From Heligmosomoides polygyrus polygyrus (lineage: Eukaryota > Nematoda > Chromadorea > Rhabditida > Heligmosomidae): a stretch of 64,000 nucleotides of DNA. The position numbers and the translations under genes were made by a program. This document shows, piece by piece, positions 53,201 through 61,609 of this stretch. Each line of letters starts with the position of its first letter. The first letter of the stretch is position 1. Under the pieces are notes generated by a model that searched no databases, had not been told where the DNA came from, and saw only the letters and a list, made by a program, of their open reading frames with translations. The stretch is from positions 12,152,001 through 12,216,000 of the forward strand of contig OX377202.1 of NCBI GenBank assembly GCA_947396885.1. The letters run 5' to 3'.

Positions 53201-54871
53201 CCGCAATCAGGAGGTGAGAGCCTTTAGTCAGGAAGTGGCACCCCCAGTCAGGAGATGAGAGCCTTTGGTGAGAAGGCGCGTATATTAGCAATGCCGTCTT
53301 CTAACCACTTTTTCATCAGGGATATTTCAAAGACCCAGTGCTACCCGCAGGCTACACATCATCGCTGTGTGTCTCCTTTCTCTTTCTCTCGCGCAGCGCT
53401 CGGCGAGAGGGAAAGAGAGACTTCCACTTTTACAGGATTTGGGGCTGTTCGAGTTCAAAAACTTCCTTCTTGACAGAGGAATCACGCCGATTCTTGATTC
53501 TAGGTTCGCCTCATAACGCATTGGGCACTATACGAAACTATACGCAAAATCCTTCAAAAATAAATAAAAGGGAATGACTCGTGGATTGTCTCCTCCTTTA
53601 AACTTCGCGCCTTTGTAAGCAGAAGCTCACGGCCTCACGTCGTTGATGCTCCCCCTTTCTAACTCTGATCGTAAAACGGAGCGTCAAATTCGGAGCGCTA
53701 CTCGGCCATTCACGTTGCTCAGCGAATTGACGCGACGCGCCGCGGCACGGGTATGAAAGGCACCTAAGGTCCCGTTTATACTTCCATCGCTGGGCGACGC
53801 GATTCGAACAGAGCGATGCGTCCCATCGCAGGACGAGGACGAGCACTACGAACAGCCGGCGACGCGGTCACGTGATTATGCACAAACTCGTGCTTGCACA
53901 CACATAATTGTGCACATATTTCCGCGTCCACTGCAAAGGACAACTACGGGAGCAATAACGTGCCGCAATCCACCACGATCAATCGCATCGCGTCGATTTC
54001 GAGAGCGACGTGATCCGACGCAGAGCGGCGCGATTGAACGCAGCCTCATGCGATTCACTTGAGAGGTGTGGAGGCAACGCGACGCGATCAATCAATGTGG
54101 GTTCTATACATGGTAGATGAAAGCGCGGCGATGAAAGTATAAACGGGACCTAAGGTCGCGGCGATATCATGTATAGGGGCCAAATCGATTGATCACGTCG
54201 CCCAACGTCGACGCCCCCGGCCGATGCGAATCGCGTGTACTCGCGACCAATCGCGGCCCTCTCGCGTCGCGATCGCGTTGCTCTCAAAATCGACGCGATG
54301 CGATTGATCGCGGTGGATTGGGCACGGTATTGCTGCCGCAGTTGTCCTTTGCAGTAGACCCGGAAATGTGTGCACAATTATGTGTGTGCAGGCACACATT
54401 GCGTAATTACGTGACCGCGTCGCCGGCTGTTTGGATTGCTCATCGTCGTCCGAAACAGCGCGATGGGACGTATCGCTCCGTCTGAATTACGTCGCCCGGC
54501 GATGGAAGTATAAAAGCGCGCCTAACATGTACTCTCAGGTTCTTAAGGCCCCCACATACTTCTGCGGCAACGCCGCGGCCCTATCCTTAACCACAGAGCA
54601 GAGACACAAAGCTCGCCTCCGACGGCGTCCCTCCCTATCCTTAACCATAGCGGCGAGTGGTGTTGCCGCAGAAGTGTGTGGGGCCTTTAGTCCGTGCACC
54701 TAGTACGTTCTCGATTCCAGGTGTGAGGACCAGCTGAAGTCGTCAACGCTGCACGAACGCCTCAGCGAGACCACTGATCGGCTTATTCGGCGACACAACG
54801 AATGCGAGAAGAATATGATGGACACCTTCAAGCTGTTTCGGACGCTCAACGACGATAGGCGAAGGAGATGA
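50253..54871 (+). CDS. Five-exon gene, about 182-residue helical protein
   Basis: The exons are 50253-50360, 52711-52761, 52893-52979, 53056-53213 and 54721-54871. All phases agree (0, 0, 0, then AG|G). The ATG lies two bases after TTCTTTCTAG, a likely trans-splice acceptor. The product starts MDDTDVLRILNASSISNG, continues RACLRGVEKSDYA, AILPIYHLLK, LLVTQRSLRKACLEAGYDRN, CRDLLKETKRTCLSLAGCC and HERLSETTDRLIRRHNECEK, and ends FKLFRTLNDDRRRR. It is mostly helical with a basic end and several cysteines; no signal peptide or membrane segment. I do not recognise the family. Intron 1 (2.35 kb) holds a retroelement tail, a MITE and a SINE palindrome; intron 4 holds three MITEs. Confidence 0.75.
51430..51572 (+). 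mobile_element. Retroelement 3' end with (AATA)n tail
   Basis: A stretch ending TTGAATAAATAAATAAATAA at 51544-51569 has the tail type of the CR1-like element at 20023. No coding part is recognisable upstream, so this is at most a very short 3' remnant. Confidence 0.4.
51622..51834. mobile_element. Small CG-rich MITE with GGTACT ends
   Basis: The inverted ends are GGTACTAATGAAGCAGAGGG and GGTACTTGTGAAGCAAAGAG, continuing through CCGTGGTGCCGTGGGGC and AACATGTTAACGCG on both sides, so most of the 205 bp is palindromic. It is non-coding and found only once in the window. Confidence 0.65.
52200..52262 (+). mobile_element. Penelope 3' remnant
   Basis: CCGAAACGTCAGGC followed by AATAAAGAGTCCACC and CTTCTTGTGGTACAA matches the 3' region of the Penelope-like copies at 42300 and 44010, including the 3' half of the hammerhead-like motif. 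Nothing else of the element remains. Confidence 0.5.
52316..52600. mobile_element. Two deleted SINE copies forming a palindrome
   Basis: 52316-52446 is a minus-strand SINE and 52452-52600 a plus-strand SINE. Both have the same middle deletion: the A-box end is joined to the 'GGCCAAATACGCATT' segment. They meet head to head around TATCG, and the outer ends are TAAAGGATAAAGGAC and GCCTTTATCCTTTAT. The whole is a 285-bp inverted repeat. Confidence 0.7.
53768..54151. mobile_element. MITE family A copy, TAA duplication
   Basis: The ends are GGTCCCGTTTATACTTCCAT and, inverted, GGTCCCGTTTATACTTTCAT. TAA is on both outer sides (53765-53767 and 54152-54154). CG-rich interior with CGACGCGATT and GATCAATC blocks. 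The textbook copy of the family. Confidence 0.8.
54155..54522. mobile_element. MITE family A copy, abutting and inverted to its neighbour
   Basis: It begins GGTCGCGGCGATATCATG after the TAA shared with the previous copy, and ends GGCGATGGAAGTATAAAAGC just before TAA at 54523-54525. The internal blocks (GATTGATCACGTCG, GCGTCGCGATCGCG) run in the opposite order to the 53768 copy. It resembles 39491-39851 more closely than its neighbour. Confidence 0.7.
54546..54686. mobile_element. MITE family B, short copy, TTA duplication
   Basis: The ends are AGGCCCCCACATACTTCTGC and, inverted, AGGCCCCACACACTTCTGC. TTA is directly outside both ends (54543-54545, 54687-54689). Two inverted CCCTATCCTTAACCA blocks lie inside. 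It ends 34 bp before the last exon of the gene at 50253-54871. Confidence 0.75.
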
Positions 54872-54874
54872 GGA

Positions 54875-55984
54875 ATTCCAGCTATCAGCTCAATGTCGTC
54901 GACCTATAACGCGGTTGTAAATCCTCCTCTACAGACCTAAATTAGTCTGCTCAGCGTAACAACATGTAGCACTAGTGGAGACGAGTGGGAGGGTATCCTC
55001 TATATCGAATTTGCATTTGAAATGCTCAAATCGCCTCCTAACCCTGCATTCGTCAGTCTTTCAAGGATTCTACGGTTCACATTGTCTTTCCAGAAAGCTG
55101 CCTTCCTTTAATTATTGTTACTGCCCAGCAATATTTATAGTGCACTTGGAATAATCTTATGGTAGATATTTATTAACATGTAAACAAATGAAATGCTTGC
55201 CTCTCTTCAAACCGGTGTCAGCAGACCCTATTTTAAAGGAGGCTTGGTATTCTATTGAAAGTCTGAAGACTTCTTTTCAAATGTTAGCCTTCACAGTTGT
55301 CTGTGACATTGACATTCTAAAACATTTTACTAATTCTGGGTCATAGCCGAGATAGTTAATAGCAGTTGTAGATTTGAATTTTAATAATAGATTCTCTTTT
55401 ATATGTTCCTCATTGTATTATCATGGATAGATCTTCTAGTTGTGTTTCATACAATAAAAATTACTTTGTATTATCTGTTGAACCTCGAAGAGACGTGGTT
55501 GCAACCCTTAGATGCTAACGTTCAGTTCGATTTCGCTTTTTCTAGTCATTTAGTCGCGACTCATCTAAACGTATATTGAGACCCACATTAGTGGAGCAGA
55601 ACTGTTGAAAGAAAGCAGACGTGAAGGAGGAACAACAATCATTCACTTGCGCGGCTAAAGACGTAAGCTTTTAACATATCGGTATTCATAACAACTTCAC
55701 GAAGCCTGGAACTGAGTAAGAAACTTCGCAATCACCTTGGTGCCAAATTGACTCACCTCTACATACGGCAGACAATACGCGCGAACGGTATGAGTCCATT
55801 TCTCAGAATGAACTTTCTCCTTCTTCAACTTCCAGTTTTTTGCAGAGAAATGGGCATTTTAGAATAGATACAACCGTCCTTATCAGTGTCAACCTATCTA
55901 TGAGTCTCTGGGAATCTCTTTGAAGCCAGCTTTTGACAACTACAAGTCATCCGATAGACATCAATTCTCCTGGCGGTACGCTAA
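54875..55984. other. No gene seen
   Basis: This is the 3' flank of the plus-strand gene. AATAAA occurs at 55451-55456 but is distant from the stop at 54871. Nothing else is recognised. Confidence 0.4.
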
Positions 55985-56295
55985 AGCCCTCCGCACACTT
56001 GTGCTGCAGCCGCGTACGCGGCAGAGCCCAGAACAGCCGCGTACGCGGCTTCCATTGCCGCGTGCTAGAGTTCACGCGGCACTCCTCCCTCTCGCTCAAT
56101 CACCAACGCGGCAATGCGGCAACAATGCCTTGAAGGATTACTGCCGCTGCCACCGCGTATGCCGCATCTGTCGCGTATGCGGCACATCAGCGGCACGCCG
56201 CGCGAGGCTAGTTTTGCCTCGCGCGGCGACTCTGCCTCTCTGTCCCATGCTTAAAGATAGGGCTGCCACGTTGCCGCAAAAGTGTGCGGAGGGCT
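55985..56295. mobile_element. MITE family B copy, TAA duplication
   Basis: The left end is AGCCCTCCGCACACTTGTGC and the right end, inverted, is AGCCCTCCGCACACTTTTGC, with TAA at 55982-55984 and 56296-56298. The interior CGCGTACGCGGC and CACGCGGCACTCCTCCC blocks are close to those of the 11187 copy. Open frames here are compositional. Confidence 0.75.
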
Positions 56296-56648
56296 TAAGG
56301 GTTTAGTTTTTTCAGGCGGAGTGGCGTTCTACCCCCCGCCCTTTAAACAGAGGGTGGCAAATGTCTGCGTCTCTACTATCTCTACTATCTTGTAAGGCAG
56401 CCACTGGACTCTCGGGCAAAGGCAGGGGGTTGGGGGTGGGCGGGCCAAGGGGACGAGGGGGTAGAACGCTCGACCCCCGTTTTTTCACAACGACTCAAAG
56501 GCCTCGGCCAATAGGAAAACCAGGCCCTTAAATGTTCTAAGGGAACTTTTAATGTGCACGCGACGCGCGACGCAATGTTATAATACGCTCCCATATCAAT
56601 CGCTCGACGCGATCGATCGTTTTGGCAACTATTCATGTCATCGCGTCA

Positions 56649-56783
56649 GCCCTAGTTCATACTTGCGCCGCCACGCGGCGCGGTACCACGATCGCCATAG
56701 ATATCGATTTTTCGCGCCGCTCGGTCGATATCTATCCCGACCATCGTGCCGCGTCGCGCAGTCGCGCAAGTATAAACTGGGGC
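56649..56783. mobile_element. MITE family A copy, TCA duplication
   Basis: The ends are GCCCTAGTTCATACTTGCGC and, inverted, GCCCCAGTTTATACTTGCGC, with TCA on both sides (56646-56648, 56784-56786). The internal ATCGATTTTTCGCGCCG block matches 403-534. Confidence 0.75.
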
Positions 56784-57077
56784 TCACGCGTCACGTGCGC
56801 GTTAACCCTTTCACCTGCGATTTTCATATGACTGTCGCGTGGGACAGTGCGCATTTTTCCCGCATGCTGATTATTTCTATTATTTTATTTGTGTTATTTG
56901 TTAAATATGAAAAGCAGTAACAGATGAAGTTTTCCATGGACCTCTTGACCGTAGCTATTAGTGGCTCATTGATTAAATTTGTACTATTAAATGTGTGATA
57001 ATTTTCCATGAACTATTTTTATGATGGTGTCTGACAACATCGTCGGGCAATGTCGTGAAAGGGTTAAAGACCCCTAA

Positions 57078-57581
57078 GGACCTGTTCATACTTCGCGATG
57101 AGAGCGACTCGGAAAACATGCAAATCGATTGAAACCGGGCGCTCGCCGCCGAAAGCTGTTGATACTCGAGGTGGCGTTGCCGTTTCTGTCGTCGCTCTTG
57201 TCGCTCTTGTCGCCTGTTCATACTTCGCGCCGGCGACGGGAACGACGGGAGCAACTGGGGCGACGGACGGAGTGTGGAGTACGTAATTACATCAAGGCAC
57301 ACTGATTGCTGTATGTTGATGAAAATGAGGATCAGGGTTTTTTCTTCGTTAATATAGGAGCCGGAAAAATCGCTTAACAAGATCGTCAAAAATGCATCAA
57401 AATTTTGCGCCTATCCCTGATTTTGTTGTATTCCATCTTGCTCCGTAGGACCCGTTTATACGTCGACGCCAAGCGACGCGACGCCAAGTATCGTGGCCAC
57501 ATTGATCGAGCGACGCGATCGATCAATTTGTCCACTATACATGACATCGCGTCGCTCGGCGTCGGAAGTATAAACGGTGCC
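57078..57581. mobile_element. Two further MITE family A pieces
   Basis: 57078 onward (GGACCTGTTCATACTTCGCG after TAA, repeated in part as CCTGTTCATACTTCGCG at 57211) is a partial copy. 57448-57581 is a short complete copy with GGACCCGTTTATACGTCGAC and, inverted, GGCACCGTTTATACTTCCGA ends, and TAA at the right. Between them is non-repetitive DNA. Confidence 0.6.
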
Positions 57582-57599
57582 TAACAGATATATTTGCGC

Positions 57600-57690
57600 T
57601 TTTTCAAATTTTTTCGAATGAACGAATAATCGAATACCCTATTTTTTCGGTTATTTGAATTTCCGAATAATCGAACAAACTTCATTATAA
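57600..57690. repeat. AT-rich TTCGAATAA palindrome scrap
   Basis: GAATAATCGAATA and CCGAATAATCGAAC units resemble the larger array at 61200-61462. Confidence 0.5.
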
Positions 57691-57694
57691 CTTA

Positions 57695-59295
57695 ATACAC
57701 CCCGATGCAAAATTATAGGTTCATCCCCCCACGATTTGTCCATTAGTACCCGAAGAATCCGCTGCCTAGGATCAGCGATCTTACCGTCGTATTCCTCACT
57801 ATCGAAAACCTACATAGAAGAATTCTTAGCGGGTTATCTTATCAGTGCATGATACCTCGAACTCGAACTTATTGAAAATTAAACGAATGGAGACCAGTGC
57901 AAAATATAAATTCGCTTCATTAGAAACCTGATTAATCACAAAAGTATCTATAGACAAAGTAGGATTAGTACTTCGTCACATCACCTTTGCTGTAGACAAT
58001 AACGAAAATTTTATTTGGCATACTACTAATTAGGTTGTTAATAACAGTTTGCTCAACATTGGTCCATGTATGAAGTATGGCATTCTTCAAATCAGAAACC
58101 GAAGTGTAAGTGGTTCCATTTTTGTACACTTTGTGTACAAGAATGCGCCACAAGTCCTCTGTCGGGTTGAGATCTGTAACAAATAGGCAACTCCAAAAGT
58201 TGAATTCTGTTGGAGTTAAGCCAATTGCGATACGTGTATGGATGCATTATCTTGTTGGAAAATGAGGTTGCGCCTATGAAATCTTCTGAAATGTGGCAGA
58301 CGGTAATCTCCGAGCAATTTCTGGTAGTCGTCACTGTTAATCCTACACGAGATGAACTTCTGAGACGAACGAGAAAAGTCCGCATCCAGAAAGCACAGCA
58401 CAACCATGAGACTTCCACCGCCAAAGTTGCACCTAGAGGATACTCGACCTCCTTTTTAGATCTCTACGGTAGTGCAAAAGAAGTAGAATCTTGATGGGCC
58501 TCACGGGTACAGACACTATTGTAGAGATCTGAGAAGAGAGGAGCGAGTATTCTACAGGCGCAACTTTGACGGTGGAAGTCTCATGGTTTGGGCTGCGTTT
58601 TCTCAATACGGACTTGTTGCCTTGGAGACCGTCTCGTGTAGCGTGAATAGTGAAAGCTACCGAAAATTGCTCGAAATTTGCTTCACTTCTGCCAAATTTC
58701 AGAAGATTTCGTACGCTCAGCTTTATTTTCCAAAAAGATAATGTATCCATGCACGTATCGCAGTCAACTACAGGTTGGCTTAACTCCAACAGAATTCAAC
58801 TTTTGGAGTGGCCTAGTTGTCCTCCAGATCTCAGCCCGATAGAGAACTTGTGGGCATTTTTGTACTCAAAGTGTACAAAATGGAATCACTTACACTTCGG
58901 TTTCTGATCTAAAGAACGCTATACTTCATGCATGGACCATGTTGAGCAAACTATTATTAATAACCTAATCAGTAGTATGCGAAATAGAATTTTTGATATG
59001 ATTGCAACAAAGGTGATGTGACGAAGTACTAATCGTACTTTGTCCGAAGGTACTTTTGTGATTAATCAGGTTTCTTATTAAGCGAATTTATATTTTGCAC
59101 CGGCCTCTATTCGGTACTTCTTCAAAAAAGTTTGTGGTATCTACCACTGATAAGATAACCTGCTTAGAATTTTTTATACAGATTTTCAATAGTGAGGAAT
59201 ACGACGGTAATATCGCTGATCCTAGGCAGCGGATTATTGTGGTACTAATGGACAAATCGTGAGGGATGAGCCTATAATTTTGCACCGAGGTGTAT
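57695..59295. mobile_element. Palindromic Tc1-like element
   Basis: Inverted ends ATACACCCCGATGCAAAATT and ATACACCTCGGTGCAAAATT are each flanked by TA. About 750 bp on each side are inverted copies. The left arm on minus (58424-57962) and the right arm on plus (58520-59020) both encode a Tc1-like transposase C-terminus. On the left this reads FSNKIMHPYTYRNWLNSN and WNHLHFGF, then VEQTVINNLISSMPNKIF. On the right it reads LMVWAAFSQYG, FQKDNVSMHVSQSTTGWL and SCPPDLSPIENLWAFLYS. Both reading frames point outward. The N-terminal DNA-binding domain is absent. Frameshifts make both copies inactive. Confidence 0.8.
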
Positions 59296-59299
59296 TAAT

Positions 59300-60350
59300 A
59301 AGGACGACGGGATTATTGTGTTAGCCAATTTCGTTTGATATCGTTTATTAACTTCAAAAGCGCATTGTGTAGTGAAGTACGTTCAATGACAACATTCGCC
59401 AGAGACAAAATAAAAAATTAGAATCCTTTAAAAATACAAATAATGGAGAAATTCAATATCTTACCAGAACCGTTTACAATACTCGTTAAGATGGCAAGAC
59501 ATGAGAACTTTTTTCCTACAAAAAAACCTACAAAAAGAATCCCTATAGAATACATGTGCAAAAAATCTACGCACAAGTGCAAAGCTTTTGCGAAAAAAAA
59601 CCGTTCATTCCTCTTCACTCTATTTGTTCAGTTCATTATCTCATAGGAATCGTCAACCAATCAAATCGAGGAGTGAGATACCATTCTCAGTCGAAATTCA
59701 ACGTTTATCAAAACAAATTCAACGTTTTTAAATAAATACGAACGTGCTTCTGGAATCTTCTCTGTGTGACAACGTTGAATTTGATTTGAAAAACTTTGAA
59801 TTTCAATTGAAAATGATATTTAGTCGTGCCATATATGGAAACTGTGAGCGACAGCTTCGGAGTAATCGAGGTCGCTCAACACATATCTTAAGTTTGTTTT
59901 GCAGTAACGATTGCCATCAAGAGACATCAATCGAATATCGATTTTTCGTGAATATCACTCAACAAGCTCGAAACTTCAGGCTTGAGGTAATCGAGGTCAC
60001 TGAACACGAATCTGAAATTCTTTTTTTAAATTTTTCATCGAAAGTTGTGTTTACTGTGCAAATTTCGAAGAGGATTCAAGTGTGTGACATTGATGATAGT
60101 CGTGGTCGCAGAGAATGCAAATGTGAAATTAGGTTTTGAAAATATCGACCAAAACCGGTCATACAATTGATTCGCCTCAACGAGTTCGCCATAGAAATTC
60201 AATAGCTCGATCTACTTCAACCGATAATTTCAAAAACGAACCTCAGATTTGTGTTCAGTAAGATCCACTACCCCAAGGGCTGAAGTTTCGGTCCGCAGTC
60301 GATCGCCATCAACTGCGTTCAGAACTGCCTAAGTTCGGCTTTCAATAAAT
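59300..60350. other. Contains a mini TGGACAC-type MITE; otherwise unannotated
   Basis: At 59676-59822 the ends ATACCATTCTCAGTCGAAAT and, inverted, ATATCATTTTCAATTGAAAT, with repeated AAATTCAACGTTT units, copy the TGGACAC-family architecture at about 145 bp. The plus open frame 59744-60139 partly overlaps it and shows internally repeated 'GTAATCGAGGTC' blocks; I do not call it a gene. Confidence 0.45.
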
Positions 60351-60422
60351 CTTGGCAAGACGTTGTCAATCTATAGATGAGATTGTTCAGCTGTTGACCA
60401 AGATTGTCATCAACTTTATTAC

Positions 60423-60458
60423 GGCTGAAGTTTCGGCGTCGTCGCCTTCCTCAGAGCC
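60423..60458 (-). ncRNA. Hammerhead-ribozyme-like motif, best preserved
   Basis: On minus: GGCT (stem I), CUGAGGA (matches the CUGANGA core), a GGCG/CGCC stem with ACGA loop, GAAAC, UUC and AGCC closing stem I. An unpaired A sits between core and stem II, and stem III is minimal. It lies downstream of the Penelope endonuclease fragment at 61006-60689 on the same strand, where such ribozymes are expected. Confidence 0.55.
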
Positions 60459-60688
60459 TGGGAAAGTCGGAGACACTTGTGGAACTGTTCCCCCAAACAC
60501 CATTTCTTACTACAGAGTACTCTTCCTGAGGAAAATAGATGCAAGATCCGATATCCGAGATACAACTAACCTTAGAGGTGGATGACGTTGGACCACCAGA
60601 CACCCATAGCTGGAAGGAATCGTAGGTGAATGAGCTGTGGTCCTAGGGACCATCCGACTTAAGTACCCCGGGAGTCAGATCGAGCAGA

Positions 60689-61010
60689 TCAAAACCTACA
60701 GAGCTCCACAAAGGGTGCCAGTTCTTGAGTAATCGCGATGCACTCTTCCTTGCGATTGACCTGCGGATTCTTCGCCGCAATCCAAAGTGCCTCTAGCGTC
60801 CTGCGTGCCGAAATGTCACTTTCGCGAGATTCGCGAATGTCATCGAGACAGACACCTGAATCACCGTGCCCCCATGGCGCAGGACCCTGTGTTCTCCCCA
60901 AGGAGTGCGGACATTGGCTTTCCCAAGGCCGTCCAGATGCTCCCTGATCCTGACACAAAGGGGTCTGCCCGTTTCCCCTATATAGTGCTCCCCACACTTT
61001 TCCCATTACT
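60689..61010 (-). pseudogene. Penelope-like endonuclease fragment, second family
   Basis: Minus-strand frames give a broken GIY-YIG segment (in another frame, CGEHYIGETGRPLCVRI; then DQGASGRPWES) and the downstream ISARRTLEALWIAAKNPQ with VNRKEECIAITQELAPF, the conserved end of the domain. It differs in sequence from the 42-44 kb copies. The reverse transcriptase part is absent. Confidence 0.65.
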
Positions 61011-61199
61011 CAGTATCGCCAATACGCTATCCCACCACGCCAGTTGTGATGGACTGATGGAAACACAAACGCACACACACCATACTACCCTTCTATGTAT
61101 AGTAGGATATTGAATGCGTTTTCGTAGCGGTGGGTTCCTCGACAGTGTGCTGCTGTCGAAAACAATCGTCGCGTCGCTGGACGTCGCTTACAAAAATCA

Positions 61200-61462
61200 T
61201 CATTATGCCACATTCGAAACAACCACGTATTCGAAATTCGAATATTATTCGAATTTTCAAAACTCGAATAATCGAATTCGAACAATTATTCGAATTTGAA
61301 AAACTCGAGAAATCGAATTTGAATAATTATTCGATTTTGCAAAACTCGAATAATCGGATTCGAATAATTATTCGAAATTGCGATACTCGAATAATCAAAT
61401 AATCGAAAATCAAATTCGAACAAATTATTCGAATAATTATTTGAATTCGATTTTCGAGCACA
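61200..61462. repeat. AT-rich palindromic TTCGAATAATTATTCGAA array
   Basis: The palindrome 'GAATAATTATTCGAA' with AAAACTCGA linkers recurs four to five times at about 55-60 bp spacing. Open frames across it (Asn/Ile-rich) are artefacts. Confidence 0.7.
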
Positions 61463-61609
61463 AGTATGCTAACAGATACTTCGAGTAGTGGCGCTTAGGA
61501 TATGGAGCCTCATCTGTTTTCTCGACGCGAGGATACCGTTTCCTTTCATCACACATAGCAAACAGGAACAGACACATATCCACACTGAGACGATAAAACG
61601 GTGGCAGCT

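Noticed and set aside
59744..60139. 131-codon plus-strand open frame
   Set aside because: It starts inside a mini-MITE and has internally repeated blocks; no splice sites or domain.
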